From Butyrivibrio sp. (GTDB lineage: Bacteria; Bacillota; Clostridia; Lachnospirales; Lachnospiraceae), in the NCBI GenBank assembly GCA_015056495.1, contig SVGC01000001.1:92820-156819 (forward strand): a stretch of 64,000 bases of DNA. The letters run 5' to 3'. The position numbers and the translations under genes are program-made. The notes under the pieces are model-generated. The model was not told where the DNA came from and ran no database searches. It saw only the letters and a program-made list of their open reading frames with translations. Shown here in pieces: positions 9,304 to 18,874 of the stretch; the first letter of the stretch is position 1, and the number at the start of each line of letters is the position of its first letter.

Positions 9304-12220
9304 AATATCCGAACTTGCGAAGGAGCTTGGAATAGAAGGAAAAGAACTTGTAAGCTACCTGCAGGATCAGGGAGTTGAGGCGGCTAAACGTTCTACAAGT
9401 TCCATAGATGAAGAGGATGCAGCAAAAGCAAAGAAGCATTTTGGTGGATCTTCAGCAAAAGAAGAAAAGGTTGTTAAGGCCGAGAAGACAGAGCCTGCAA
9501 AGGATGCTGAACCTAAGAAACAGTCAGCAGAAGAGCAGCATGTTAAGAAAAAGAAAAATATCATTTTTGTAACAAATCCTAGCAACTCCAGAAATGGTGG
9601 ATTTAACAAAAATAATGGCGGAAATGATAACGGAAGAAACAACAATAATAACAATCAGAGACGCCAGAATAACAATAACGGAAATAATAGGAACAATAAC
9701 AGAGGTACATTTGCTCAGTCACAGAATGTATACCATCCTATTAAGCCTAAGACAGCTCCTTCACAGCTTGAGAGCTACGATACAGTAATACATAAGTCTG
9801 TACAGCCAGCTCCAAAGCCTGTTGAAAAGGAAGTTAAGGAAGAAGTTAAGACAGAGCCTGTTAATACAACAGCACCTGCAACTAATGAAGCTCCAGCTAA
9901 GCAGGAGAAAGTTCAGGATAAGTCATCTGATCGTGGCCAGAGAAATAACTCAGATCGTGGTCAGGATAGAAATAATGACAGAAGAAATGATAACCGCGAG
10001 AATCGTGGAAGATTTGATAATAACCGTAATCAGAATGGTGACAGAAATGGTAACCGTTTCGATCGTAACGGACAGAACGGCCAGGGACAGAATGGTCAGA
10101 GAGATAGAAATATGAATCGCTCAGATCGTAATGGCAATGGCAATAACGGATTTAACAGAAACGGTCAAGGCGGATTTGGCGGAAGACCTACATTCAACAA
10201 GGATGAAAATGGTGGACGTCAGGCTGGCTTTGGCGGAAGAAATGGTCAGAACAATAAGTTCTCTAAGGGATCAAAGAACGCAGGTGATGCTCCAATGATG
10301 CCAAGCGAGAACAAGAGAGATGACAAGAGAAGACTTAGCCAGGAAAAGGATAAGAGAAACAAGAAAGACCTTGCTTACGAGGATGAAGAGAACATGCCAA
10401 GAAGTAAGAAGGTTGGACGTTTCATTAAGCCTGAGGTTAAGAAGGTTGAAGAACCAGAAGAGCAGATCAAGGTAATCACAATTCCTGAGAAGCTTACAAT
10501 TAAAGAGCTTGCTGAAAAGATGAAGATGCAGCCTTCAGTGATCATCAAGAAGCTCTTCATGGCAGGTCAGATCACAACAGTTAATACAGAGCTTACTTAT
10601 GAGGAAGCTGAAAATATTGCAATCGATTATGAGATCATCTGCGAGAAGGAAGTTCCTGTTGATGTTATTGAAGAACTCCTTAAGGAAGATGATGATGCAG
10701 AAGAAACATTGGTTAAGAGACCACCTGTTGTCTGCGTAATGGGTCACGTAGACCATGGTAAGACATCACTTCTTGATGCTATCCGTAAGACTAGCGTAAC
10801 AGCTAAGGAAGCCGGTGGTATCACACAGAGGATCGGTGCTTACACTGTATCAGTAAATGGTCAGTCTATCACATTCCTTGATACACCTGGTCACGAAGCA
10901 TTCACAGCTATGCGTATGCGTGGTGCCAAGTCAACTGATATTGCAGTTCTTGTTGTAGCTGCTGATGATGGTGTAATGCCTCAGACAATCGAAGCTATCA
11001 ACCATGCAAAGGCTGCTGAAGTTGAAATAATCGTTGCAGTTAACAAGATTGATAAACCTAATGCTAATATAGACAGAGTAAAACAGGAAATGACTGAGCA
11101 CGGTCTTATTGCTACAGATTGGGGCGGACAGACAGAGTTTGTTCCTGTATCTGCTAAGACTGGAGAAGGTATTGATACTCTTCTTGAGACAGTACTTCTT
11201 ACAGCTGAGATCCTTGAACTTAAGGCTAATCCAAACAGACAGGCAAGAGGTCTTGTACTTGAGGCTAAGCTTGATAAGGGACGTGGTCCTGTTGCTAATA
11301 TCCTTATCCAGAAGGGTACACTTCATGTTGGAGATTTCATTTCAGCTGGAGCAAGCTCAGGTAAGGTAAGAGCCATGGTTGATGATAAGGGTAGAAGACT
11401 TAAAGAAGCTCTTCCTTCACAGCCGGTTGAGATCCTCGGTCTTTCAGATGTTCCTAATGCCGGTGAGGTATTAGTTGGACATGAAAGTGATAAGGAAGCT
11501 AAGCAGTATGCTAACACATACCTGCAGCAGCACAAGAAAGACCTTATCGAAGAGACTAAGGCTAAGATGTCACTTGATGACCTGTATTCTAAGATCGAGG
11601 AAGGTAAGCTTCAGGATCTTGAGATCATCATCAAGGCTGACGTTCAGGGTAGTGCAGAGGCTCTGAAGCAGAGTCTTATGAAGCTCTCTAATGATGAAGT
11701 AGTTGTTAAGGTTATTCACTGTGGTGTTGGTGCCATCAATGAATCTGATGTAACACTTGCATCTGCATCAAATGCTATCATCATTGGTTTTGATGTTAGA
11801 CCTGATGCTACAGCTAAGAGTATTGCTGAACGTGAAGGCGTTGAGATCAAGCTTTATAAAGTTATCTACCAGGCTATTGAAGATGTAGATGCAGCTATGA
11901 AGGGTATGCTTGCTCCTATCTATGAAGAGAAAGTTATCGGTCATGCTGAGATCAGACAGATATTCAAGGCTTCTAAGGTTGGTAATATCGCCGGTGCTAT
12001 GGTACTTGACGGTATGATCCAGAAGGATTGTAAGGTTCGTGTATCAAGAGATGGCGAGCAGATCTTCGAAGGTGATCTTGCTTCTCTTAAGAGATTTAAG
12101 GATGATGTCAAGGAAGTTAAGGAAGGCTATGAATGTGGTCTTGTATTTGACGGATTTGATCAGATCCACGAGCTTGATCAGGTTGAAGCTTATATAATGG
12201 TTGAAGTACCTAGAGAATAA
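9290..12220 (+). CDS. infB: translation initiation factor IF-2
   Basis: 976 residues. GTPase that brings fMet-tRNA to the 30S subunit and promotes subunit joining. There is an IF2_N helix at 1-50 ([20 protein letters not shown]), then a long disordered stretch (about 60-380) dominated by Asn, Gly, Arg and Gln, a second IF2_N motif (about 400-450), the G domain with G1 GHVDHGKT (about 485), DTPGH and NKID, and domains II-IV to the end. RBS GGAGG lies before the ATG inside ylxQ. The length is at the upper end for Firmicutes because of the Asn-rich linker. Confidence 0.97.
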   Translation: MAKIKISELAKELGIEGKELVSYLQDQGVEAAKRSTSSIDEEDAAKAKKHFGGSSAKEEKVVKAEKTEPAKDAEPKKQSAEEQHVKKKKNIIFVTNPSNSRNGGFNKNNGGNDNGRNNNNNNQRRQNNNNGNNRNNNRGTFAQSQNVYHPIKPKTAPSQLESYDTVIHKSVQPAPKPVEKEVKEEVKTEPVNTTAPATNEAPAKQEKVQDKSSDRGQRNNSDRGQDRNNDRRNDNRENRGRFDNNRNQNGDRNGNRFDRNGQNGQGQNGQRDRNMNRSDRNGNGNNGFNRNGQGGFGGRPTFNKDENGGRQAGFGGRNGQNNKFSKGSKNAGDAPMMPSENKRDDKRRLSQEKDKRNKKDLAYEDEENMPRSKKVGRFIKPEVKKVEEPEEQIKVITIPEKLTIKELAEKMKMQPSVIIKKLFMAGQITTVNTELTYEEAENIAIDYEIICEKEVPVDVIEELLKEDDDAEETLVKRPPVVCVMGHVDHGKTSLLDAIRKTSVTAKEAGGITQRIGAYTVSVNGQSITFLDTPGHEAFTAMRMRGAKSTDIAVLVVAADDGVMPQTIEAINHAKAAEVEIIVAVNKIDKPNANIDRVKQEMTEHGLIATDWGGQTEFVPVSAKTGEGIDTLLETVLLTAEILELKANPNRQARGLVLEAKLDKGRGPVANILIQKGTLHVGDFISAGASSGKVRAMVDDKGRRLKEALPSQPVEILGLSDVPNAGEVLVGHESDKEAKQYANTYLQQHKKDLIEETKAKMSLDDLYSKIEEGKLQDLEIIIKADVQGSAEALKQSLMKLSNDEVVVKVIHCGVGAINESDVTLASASNAIIIGFDVRPDATAKSIAEREGVEIKLYKVIYQAIEDVDAAMKGMLAPIYEEKVIGHAEIRQIFKASKVGNIAGAMVLDGMIQKDCKVRVSRDGEQIFEGDLASLKRFKDDVKEVKEGYECGLVFDGFDQIHELDQVEAYIMVEVPRE

Positions 12221-12228
12221 AGATTTGA

Positions 12229-12268
12229 TGCAACAGGTTGAAGACTCTTTTTCAATCTGTTGCATTTC
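12229..12268 (+). terminator. intra-operon hairpin between infB and rbfA
   Basis: TGCAACAGGTTGAA (12229-12242) pairs with TTCAATCTGTTGCA (12251-12264), with one G-U pair. Only a short TTTC follows, so it is likely a partial terminator or an mRNA processing/stability hairpin. Confidence 0.5.
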
Positions 12269-12284
12269 TATACGGAGAATATAA

Positions 12285-12692
12285 ATGAGAAAAAACAGTA
12301 TAAAGAATATTCGTATAAATGGCGAAGTTATGAAGGTCATTTCTGAGGCTATCAGATTTAGTAAGGACCCTCGTATCAGCCCTATGACTTCTGTTATGGA
12401 AGTAGAAGTAGCTCCTGATCTTAAGACATGTAAGGTATGGGTTACTGTAATGGGTGATGATGAAGACAGAGCTCGTACTATGGAAGGTCTTAAGAGTGCA
12501 GCCGGTTACATCAGATCAACTGTTGCCAAGGAACTTAATATGAGATACACACCAGAGCTTAGATTTATTCTGGATGATTCTATTGAGTATGCTATCAATA
12601 TGTCCAAGAAGATTGATGAAGTAGCAGCTGCTGACGCAAAAGCAAGACAGGAACGCGGCGAAGTTGACGAAGAATCAGAGGCAGAAGAGTAA
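12285..12692 (+). CDS. rbfA: 30S ribosome-binding factor RbfA
   Basis: 135 residues. Single KH-like domain protein needed for late 30S maturation and cold adaptation. Recognised by RINGEVMKVISEAIR at the N-terminus and by the central DLKTCKVWVTVMG strand and RYTPELRFILDDSIEYA (about residues 88-104). The C-terminal 20 residues are acidic and disordered. RBS ACGGAG is 10 bp upstream. It follows infB, with a hairpin in the 64-bp gap. The usual DHH phosphoesterase (nrnA) found between rbfA and truB in many clostridia is absent. Confidence 0.95.
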   Translation: MRKNSIKNIRINGEVMKVISEAIRFSKDPRISPMTSVMEVEVAPDLKTCKVWVTVMGDDEDRARTMEGLKSAAGYIRSTVAKELNMRYTPELRFILDDSIEYAINMSKKIDEVAAADAKARQERGEVDEESEAEE

Positions 12693-12696
12693 TCCT

Positions 12697-13659
12697 ATGC
12701 CAAATATGTATAACGGACTTATCAATATTTATAAAGAAGCTGGCTATACATCCAGTGATGTTGTTGCCAAGCTGCGCGGTATCCTTCATCAGAAAAAAAT
12801 AGGCCATACCGGCACTTTGGATCCTGATGCTGTAGGCGTACTTGTGATATGCGTAGGCAATGGTACCAAGATGTGTGACATGCTGACAGATCATGATAAG
12901 GAATACATTGCTGTATGTAAACTTGGCGTAACTACAGATACGCAGGATATATCAGGTAATGTTTTATCTGAGTCTGAGGTAAATGTCTCTACAGAAGAGC
13001 TCCATGAAGCAGTTGCAGCATTCGTGGGTGATTATGATCAGATACCACCTATGTACTCTGCGATCAAGATCGGCGGCAAAAAGCTCTATGAGCTGGCCAG
13101 AGAAGGCAAGAATGTTGAGAGAAAAGCCAGAAGAATACATATTGATGCAATATCTATTCTTGATGATTCCAAGCTTCAGAGCGAAGGCCTTTTTACCATG
13201 GAAGTAAAATGCTCAAAGGGTACATATATCAGGACTTTGTGCAATGATATAGGTGAAAGACTTGGCTGCGGAGCTACAATGGCCCATCTTACAAGAACTG
13301 CCGTTGGCAGTTTCCATTTGGAAGATGCCGTAACTCTTGATCAGGTTCAACAGCTTAGAGACCAGAATGAGCTTGATAGCATCATAAGGCCAACTGAGGT
13401 GTTGTTTAAAGACCTTGATTTTGTTCATATCAAGGAAGATCATTTGCCAAAGCTTAGGAATGGTAATCCATTCAAAGTGGATAACATTGTGGATGAGCAC
13501 CTTACTGATGAGCAGGATGTTGTGGATAAAGACGACGAATACTCTGATGGAACACGGATAAGAGTGTACGGCGCAGATGATATATTCTATGGAATATATA
13601 CTTATGATGCAAGGACTAAGACTTTCCGAGTAGAAAAGTTTTTCTACGAGGCAAATTGA
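12697..13659 (+). CDS. truB: tRNA pseudouridine(55) synthase TruB
   Basis: 320 residues. Makes pseudouridine 55 in the T loop of tRNAs. The motif HTGTLDPDAVGVLVI (about residues 37-51) contains the catalytic Asp, and KCSKGTYIRTLCNDIG (about 175) is the second family motif. The C-terminal PUA-like region (about 245-320) has an acidic insert DEHLTDEQDVVDKDDE. I chose ATG 12697, just after the rbfA stop, because the earlier in-frame ATG at 12664 lies inside rbfA; ATG 12706 is also possible. Confidence 0.94.
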   Translation: MPNMYNGLINIYKEAGYTSSDVVAKLRGILHQKKIGHTGTLDPDAVGVLVICVGNGTKMCDMLTDHDKEYIAVCKLGVTTDTQDISGNVLSESEVNVSTEELHEAVAAFVGDYDQIPPMYSAIKIGGKKLYELAREGKNVERKARRIHIDAISILDDSKLQSEGLFTMEVKCSKGTYIRTLCNDIGERLGCGATMAHLTRTAVGSFHLEDAVTLDQVQQLRDQNELDSIIRPTEVLFKDLDFVHIKEDHLPKLRNGNPFKVDNIVDEHLTDEQDVVDKDDEYSDGTRIRVYGADDIFYGIYTYDARTKTFRVEKFFYEAN

Positions 13660-13663
13660 CAAT

Positions 13664-14599
13664 ATGGAAGTAATAACAAATCTTGAAGAAGTAAAAATAG
13701 ATCAAAAGACTGCTCTTGCTATTGGTAAATTTGATGGTATCCATATGGGTCATCAGAAGATAATAATGGCTCTGGCAGCCAAAAGAAAAGAAGGGTACAA
13801 AACAGTGATATTTACGTTTAACCCTTCGCCGGCTACGCTTTTTTCTGGTAAACAGATACCTGAGCTTACTACTACCAGTGAGAAAAGAAGGTATTTCGAG
13901 AAGATGGATGTCATCGATTATTTGGTGGAATTCCCTCTTACCTTTGAAAGCGCAGCTATAGAGCCTGATATTTTTATAAAAGATATCCTTGTTGGAAAGC
14001 TCAACGTTGGATTTATCGCGGCAGGCGAAGATGTATCTTTTGGCAATAAAGGCCTTGGTGATTACAAGCTTCTTGAAAAAGAGGCTGCAGTATATGGCTA
14101 TGAAATAGATATAATCGATAAGGTTCAGTTCGCAGATGGAAGACCAATCAGCTCTACCTATGTGCGTGAAGCCATTGCAAATGGAAATATGGGTAAGGCA
14201 AAGAAACTCCTTGGAACACCATATTATGTCAGCGGAGTGATAACCCACGGAAAGAGCCTGGGACATACCATAGGAGTGCCTACTGTAAATATAATCCCTG
14301 AAAAAAGTAAGCTTTTACCTCCAAATGGAGTCTATTATTCCTATGTGATCCTGGATGGCAAGACATACAAGGGAATGACCAACATCGGTTATAAGCCAAC
14401 TGTTTCTGATGAGAAGCAGTTGGGTGTTGAGACCTATATTTATGATTTTGATCAGGATATTTATGGAAAATTTATAGAAGTAGAGCTTTTGTCTTATAGA
14501 AGATCAGAAAAACATTTTGACGGCATAGATGCTCTTATAAGTCAGATGCAGAGCGACATTGAAGCTGGTAGAGAATTTTTTGCCGATTATGATGACTGA
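13664..14599 (+). CDS. ribF: bifunctional riboflavin kinase/FAD synthetase
   Basis: 311 residues. Makes FMN from riboflavin and FAD from FMN. The N-terminal nucleotidyltransferase domain shows AIGKFDGIHMGHQKII (about residues 20-35) and, later, RPISSTYVREAI. The C-terminal kinase domain shows GHTIGVPTVNIIP and PPNGVYYSYVILDG, then MTNIGYKPTV and VETYIYDFDQDIYG. The ATG is four bases after the truB stop, so it is cotranscribed. It is the last gene before the separately promoted rpsO. Confidence 0.96.
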   Translation: MEVITNLEEVKIDQKTALAIGKFDGIHMGHQKIIMALAAKRKEGYKTVIFTFNPSPATLFSGKQIPELTTTSEKRRYFEKMDVIDYLVEFPLTFESAAIEPDIFIKDILVGKLNVGFIAAGEDVSFGNKGLGDYKLLEKEAAVYGYEIDIIDKVQFADGRPISSTYVREAIANGNMGKAKKLLGTPYYVSGVITHGKSLGHTIGVPTVNIIPEKSKLLPPNGVYYSYVILDGKTYKGMTNIGYKPTVSDEKQLGVETYIYDFDQDIYGKFIEVELLSYRRSEKHFDGIDALISQMQSDIEAGREFFADYDD

Positions 14600-14660
14600 C
14601 AAAATGCCTGTCATGATTCGGATAGTAGCTTTGGCGGACAACTGAATTTTAACAAAATGC

Positions 14661-14688
14661 TTTACAGACGATATTATTTATGTTAAAT
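14661..14688 (+). promoter_or_regulatory. rpsO promoter
   Basis: TTTACA (14661-14666), 16-bp spacer, TTAAAT (14683-14688). It gives an mRNA leader of about 95 nt before rpsO. Confidence 0.55.
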
Positions 14689-14694
14689 TATGAT

Positions 14695-14790
14695 AGTTAT
14701 AAATATAATAATCGGAACACCGATACTTGGGAATTGGAAACTCCAACCATTTCTGTGTATACGGCGAATTGATTAAAAAGGAGAAAAGTT
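14695..14790 (+). promoter_or_regulatory. rpsO mRNA leader, candidate S15 autoregulatory site
   Basis: The leader contains CGG/CCG (14713-14721) and the hairpin TTGGA-AAC-TCCAA (14734-14746), then the RBS AAAAAGGAG. S15 represses its own mRNA through leader structures in many bacteria; here that role is inferred from position and folding only. Confidence 0.4.
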
Positions 14791-15057
14791 ATGATAAGCA
14801 AGGAAAAGAAAACAGAGATCATCAACAAATTTGCAAGAACAGCTGGCGATACAGGTTCACCAGAAGTACAGGTAGCAGTTCTTACAGAGAGAATCAAGGA
14901 GCTTAACGAGCACCTTCAGACAAATCCTAAGGATCACCACTCAAGAAGAGGTCTTCTTAAGATGGTAGGTCAGAGACGTGCACTTCTTGCATACCTCAAA
15001 GAGAAGGATATCGAGAGATATCGTAAGCTTATTGCTGATCTTGGTCTTAGAAAATAA
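14791..15057 (+). CDS. rpsO: 30S ribosomal protein S15
   Basis: 88 residues, standard length. Primary binder of the 16S rRNA central domain. Signature residues: [22 protein letters not shown] at about 11-32 and [21 protein letters not shown] around 50-70. Strong RBS AAAAAGGAGAAAAG before the ATG. It has its own promoter and is followed by an intrinsic terminator, so it forms its own transcript with possible readthrough to pnp. Confidence 0.98.
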   Translation: MISKEKKTEIINKFARTAGDTGSPEVQVAVLTERIKELNEHLQTNPKDHHSRRGLLKMVGQRRALLAYLKEKDIERYRKLIADLGLRK

Positions 15058-15073
15058 TTTTGCTATGACTTTC

Positions 15074-15119
15074 AAGGCGGTTGGGGCATGGATTTCCATG
15101 TTCCTGACCGTCTTTTTTT
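15074..15119 (+). terminator. rpsO intrinsic terminator
   Basis: A GC-rich arm (15075-15091, GGCGGTTGGGGCATGGA) pairs with TCCATGTTCCTGACCGTC, with one bulge, and is followed by seven T. Confidence 0.85.
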
Positions 15120-15174
15120 GACCATAGGAATATTATTCTGTTAAGGATGGGCTTTTCTTAACTCTTTTTTAACT

Positions 15175-15202
15175 TTGTTTATTTACTATTTAGTGATATA
15201 CT
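15175..15202 (+). promoter_or_regulatory. probable pnp promoter
   Basis: TTGTTT (15175-15180), 16-bp spacer, TATACT (15197-15202). A second possible -10, TATATT, overlaps at 15202-15207. Confidence 0.45.
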
Positions 15203-15228
15203 ATATTGTGGCTGTCACAATAAAAACG

Positions 15229-15385
15229 GTAACTATTTAAATTATTATAAAGAAGAAGCAAAAGAAACTGCACACGCCCCGACAATGCTAGTAAAATCGT
15301 TGTTTGGATAGTAGCATGGTGTTCATGCGGATAGTTACACAATGTAGCAGATGACGGTGAGCGGATGAGCAGAAAAGGAGAAAAA
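15229..15385 (+). promoter_or_regulatory. structured pnp mRNA leader
   Basis: The 328-bp gap between rpsO and pnp holds the rpsO terminator, a promoter and this leader. GTAACTAT (15229-15236) is the exact complement of ATAGTTAC (15331-15338), and ATGCTA (15285-15290) pairs with TAGCAT (15312-15317) inside it. PNPase mRNA leaders in other bacteria are cut by RNase III and degraded by PNPase for autocontrol; the same role is inferred here. Confidence 0.45.
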
Positions 15386-17476
15386 ATGTATAAGACTTAC
15401 ACAATGGAACTTGCAGGACGTACACTGCGCGTAGATATCGGAAGAGTAGGTAAGCAGGCTAATGGCTGTGCTTTTATGATGTATGGTGATACAACAGTAT
15501 TATCTACAGCAACAGCTTCTGCAAAGCCAAGAGAAGGAATCGATTTCTTCCCTCTTAGCGTTGAGTACAATGAGAAAATGTATGCAGTAGGTAAATTCCC
15601 AGGTGGATTTAATAAGAGAGAGGGAAAGCCTTCTGAGAATGCTATCCTGACAAGCCGTGTTATTGATAGACCTATGCGTCCTTTGTTCCCAAAGGATTAT
15701 AGAAATGATGTAACACTTGAGAATATGGTAATGGCTGTAGATACAGAGTGCAGACCTGAGCTTGTTGCTATGCTTGGTTCATCAATCGCTGTTTCTATTT
15801 CAGACATCCCATTTGATGGTCCATGTTCTATGACTCAGATCGGTATGAAGGACGGAGAATTCGTTATCAATCCTTCACAGGAAATCTGGGATACAGGTGA
15901 TATGAGACTTACAGTTGCTTCAGTTGGTCAGAAGGTTATCATGATCGAAGCTGGATGTAACGAGATCCCTGAAGAAAAGATGAAAGAAGCTATCTACCTT
16001 GCACATGATGTTAACCTTAAGGTTATCGAGTTCATTAAGGGCATCGTTGCTGAGGTTGGTAAGCCAAAGCATGAATATGTAAGCTGCGCAGTTCCAGAAG
16101 AACTCTTTGCTGCAATGAAGGAAGAAGTTCCTCAGGAAGAAATGGAAGCTGCAGTATTCACAGATGAGAAGCAGGTTCGTGAAGAGAACATTGCCAAGAT
16201 CACTGAGAGACTTGAAGCTAAGTTTGCTGAAAACGAAGAATGGCTCGCTATTCTTCCAGAAGCAATTTATCAGTATGAGAAAAAGACAGTACGTAAGATG
16301 ATCTTAAAAGATCACAAGAGACCAGACGGTCGTGATATTAAGCAGATCAGACCTCTTTCAGCTGAGGTTGATATCGTACCTAGAGTACATGGTTCTGCTA
16401 TGTTTACTCGTGGACAGACACAGATCTGCGACGTTGTAACACTTGCTCCATTATCAGAGATGCAGAAGGTTGAAGGACTTGATCCATTTGCTCCTGATAA
16501 GAGATATGTACATCAGTACAACTTCCCTGCTTATTCAGTAGGTGAGACAAAGGTTTCAAGAGGACCAGGACGTAGAGAAATTGGTCACGGAGCCCTTGCA
16601 GAGAGAGCACTTCTTCCTGTACTTCCATCAGTAGAAGAGTTCCCATATGCAATCCGTGCCGTATCTGAGACATTTGAGTCAAACGGATCAACATCAATGG
16701 CTTCTACATGTGCATCTTGTATGTCACTTATGGCAGCTGGTGTTCCTATTAAGAAGATGGTTGCTGGTATCAGCTGCGGTCTTGTTACAGGCGATACAGA
16801 TGATGATTTCATCGTACTTACAGATATCCAGGGTCTTGAAGACTTCTTCGGAGATATGGACTTCAAGGTTACAGGTACAAAAGAAGGTATCACAGCTATC
16901 CAGATGGATATCAAGATCCACGGTCTTACAAAGCCTATCGTTGAGACAGCTATTGCACAGTGCCGTGAAGCTAGACTCTTCATCATGGATGAGTGCATGA
17001 GCAAAGCTATAAGCGCTCCACGTACAGAAGTTAGCAAGTATGCTCCTAAGATCGTTTCTATGCAGATCGATCCTGAGAAGATTGGTGATGTTGTAGGACA
17101 GCGTGGAAAGACAATCAACGAGATCATTGCTCGTACAGGTGTTAAGATTGATATCACAGATGATGGTAAAGTATCAGTTTGTGGTGAAGATAAAGACAAG
17201 ATTCAGGAAGCAATTGATATGATCAATATTATTGTTTCTGATTTTGAAAAAGGACAGGTCTTCAAGGGAAAAGTTGTAAGCATCAAAGACTTTGGTGCAT
17301 TCGTTGAATTTGCTCCAGGCAAGGAAGGTATGGTTCACATTTCAAAGATCTCTAAGGAGAGAATTGATCATGTTGAAGATGTACTGACACTTGGTGATCA
17401 GGTAACAGTTGTTTGCCTTGGTAAGGATAAGATGGGACGTATCAGCTTCTCTATGAAGGATGTGGCTCAGAACTGA
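15386..17476 (+). CDS. pnp: polyribonucleotide nucleotidyltransferase (PNPase)
   Basis: 696 residues. Phosphorolytic 3'-5' exoribonuclease of the degradosome, forming a trimer. Two RNase PH-like domains (about 1-220 and 300-540) flank a helical domain. The active half shows FAPDKRYVHQYNFPAYSVGE and GRREIGHGALAERALLPVLP; a KH domain (DVVGQRGKTINEIIARTGVKI, about 565-590) and an S1 domain (GKVVSIKDFGAFVEF, about 625) follow. ATG 15386 is preferred because AAGGAG (15374-15379) lies seven bases ahead; ATG 15365 would put this RBS inside the gene. Confidence 0.97.
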   Translation: MYKTYTMELAGRTLRVDIGRVGKQANGCAFMMYGDTTVLSTATASAKPREGIDFFPLSVEYNEKMYAVGKFPGGFNKREGKPSENAILTSRVIDRPMRPLFPKDYRNDVTLENMVMAVDTECRPELVAMLGSSIAVSISDIPFDGPCSMTQIGMKDGEFVINPSQEIWDTGDMRLTVASVGQKVIMIEAGCNEIPEEKMKEAIYLAHDVNLKVIEFIKGIVAEVGKPKHEYVSCAVPEELFAAMKEEVPQEEMEAAVFTDEKQVREENIAKITERLEAKFAENEEWLAILPEAIYQYEKKTVRKMILKDHKRPDGRDIKQIRPLSAEVDIVPRVHGSAMFTRGQTQICDVVTLAPLSEMQKVEGLDPFAPDKRYVHQYNFPAYSVGETKVSRGPGRREIGHGALAERALLPVLPSVEEFPYAIRAVSETFESNGSTSMASTCASCMSLMAAGVPIKKMVAGISCGLVTGDTDDDFIVLTDIQGLEDFFGDMDFKVTGTKEGITAIQMDIKIHGLTKPIVETAIAQCREARLFIMDECMSKAISAPRTEVSKYAPKIVSMQIDPEKIGDVVGQRGKTINEIIARTGVKIDITDDGKVSVCGEDKDKIQEAIDMINIIVSDFEKGQVFKGKVVSIKDFGAFVEFAPGKEGMVHISKISKERIDHVEDVLTLGDQVTVVCLGKDKMGRISFSMKDVAQN

Positions 17477-17491
17477 TTTTGCATTAAAGAG

Positions 17492-17523
17492 AGCTGTCTA
17501 ACTTAAGTTAGGCAGCTTTTTTC
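17492..17523 (+). terminator. pnp intrinsic terminator
   Basis: AGCTGTCTAACTT pairs with AAGTTAGGCAGCT (one G-T pair), followed by TTTTTTC. Confidence 0.85.
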
Positions 17524-17553
17524 TTTCTGAGTCCGTATGAGAAAGGAGTTTTT

Positions 17554-18705
17554 ATGAGTAGAGTATTTTTAATTGTTCTTGATAGCTTTGGAGTAGGAGA
17601 AGAGCCTGATGCAGCAGAGTTTGGCGATTTTGATGTCAACACATTGAGATCCTGCACAACAAGCAAGTATCTGAATATACCAAATATGACTAAGATGGGA
17701 CTGTTCAATATTGACGGAGTTGGTGTTGGTACCCCTGTAGATGCACCTATAGCTGCTTATGGCAAATGTCAGGAGGCTTCCAGAGGAAAAGATACAACAA
17801 CAGGACATTGGGAGATAGCTGGTATTATTTCTGAGAAACCAATGCCTACTTTCCCTGATGGATTTCCACAGGAACTTCTTGATAAGTTCAGCAAAGAAGT
17901 TGGAAGAGGCGTACTTTGTAACAAGCCATATTCCGGAACACAGGTCATCAATGATTATGGTGATGAACACATGAAGACTGGTGATCTCATTGTCTATACA
18001 TCAGCTGACAGTGTATTCCAGATTGCTGCTCACGAAGACATTGTTCCTTGTGAACAGTTATATGATTATTGCAGAAAAGCAAGAGCAATCCTTCAGGGTG
18101 AATGGGGCGTTGGACGTGTTATTGCAAGACCTTTCGTTGGTACAAGCGGCAATTACACAAGAACTCCTCGCAGACATGATTTCTCTCTTGAGCCACCAAA
18201 GGATACAATGCTTGACCTTCTTAAGAAGGCTGGAAAAGAAGTACTTGGAGTAGGTAAGATCCATGATATCTTCGCAGCAAAAGGTCTCACAGACTTTGTA
18301 TTTACAGAAGGCAATGCAGACGGCATTGACAAGACTCTTACATGGATGGACAGAGATTTTGATGGTCTTTGCTTTGTAAATCTTGTTGATTTTGATATGC
18401 TTTACGGCCACAGAAGAGATATAGACGGATATGCCAAAGCTCTTACATATTTTGATGAGAAGCTCCCTGAGATGATGGCGAAGCTCCGTGATGATGACAT
18501 TCTCATGATCACAGCTGATCACGGTTGCGATCCTGCTTATCAGAAGACTACAGACCATACAAGAGAATATATTCCAATTCTTATGTATGGAAAAAATGTC
18601 ACACCAAAGAATGTTGGTACAAGAACTACTTTTGCAGATATAGCAGCAACAGTTCTCGACAAGTTCGGTGTAGAAAAGAACTTTAAAGGTGAATCTATGC
18701 TTTGA
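17554..18705 (+). CDS. deoB: phosphopentomutase
   Basis: 383 residues, typical length. Interconverts ribose/deoxyribose 1-phosphate and 5-phosphate in nucleoside salvage. Alkaline-phosphatase superfamily with two metal ions: LDSFGVGEEPDA (residues 8-19) holds the first metal Asp, GKDTTTGHWEIAG (about 81-93) the catalytic Thr, and the C-terminal MITADHGCDPAYQKTTDHTREYIP (about 309-332) the remaining metal ligands. RBS AAAGGAG lies seven bases before ATG. It is monocistronic: a terminator stands before it, and a REP-like repeat begins inside its stop codon. Confidence 0.96.
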   Translation: MSRVFLIVLDSFGVGEEPDAAEFGDFDVNTLRSCTTSKYLNIPNMTKMGLFNIDGVGVGTPVDAPIAAYGKCQEASRGKDTTTGHWEIAGIISEKPMPTFPDGFPQELLDKFSKEVGRGVLCNKPYSGTQVINDYGDEHMKTGDLIVYTSADSVFQIAAHEDIVPCEQLYDYCRKARAILQGEWGVGRVIARPFVGTSGNYTRTPRRHDFSLEPPKDTMLDLLKKAGKEVLGVGKIHDIFAAKGLTDFVFTEGNADGIDKTLTWMDRDFDGLCFVNLVDFDMLYGHRRDIDGYAKALTYFDEKLPEMMAKLRDDDILMITADHGCDPAYQKTTDHTREYIPILMYGKNVTPKNVGTRTTFADIAATVLDKFGVEKNFKGESML

Positions 18706-18733
18706 GTCACCGGGGACGTATCAAAATGACTCA
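18704..18733 (+). repeat. REP-like element, copy 1 (single arm)
   Basis: GAGTCACCGGGGACGTATCA followed by AAATGACTCA. It shares the core GGGGACGTATCAAA with copies at 23.76, 57.34 and 58.97 kb. It overlaps the last two bases of the deoB stop codon. Confidence 0.85.
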
Positions 18734-18765
18734 TTTTGGCGTTCTATGTGACTTATAACAAAATA

Positions 18766-18850
18766 CCCTGCATGTAATCAGGTTTATTTGCACGTTGATA
18801 TTTGAAATGAAGATCAACGTGTAAATAAATTGATTTCTGCAGGGTTTTTT
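18766..18850. terminator. long bidirectional hairpin terminator between deoB and an AraC gene
   Basis: CCCTGCA (18766-18772) pairs with TGCAGGG (18838-18844), and within it TTTATTTGCACGTTGAT pairs with ATCAACGTGTAAATAAA with one G-T. TTTTTT follows on the plus strand, and an A-rich run precedes it, which serves the minus-strand gene. Confidence 0.75.
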
Positions 18851-18874
18851 GACACAAAAAAACATAGTCATGTA

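Noticed and set aside
15365..15385. pnp start at ATG 15365
   Set aside because: The AAGGAG at 15374-15379 serves ATG 15386, which gives the normal PNPase N-terminus.
16404..17199. Long minus-strand frames inside pnp
   Set aside because: They are shadows of a strongly conserved gene and give low-complexity, Ser/Thr-rich translations without start signals.
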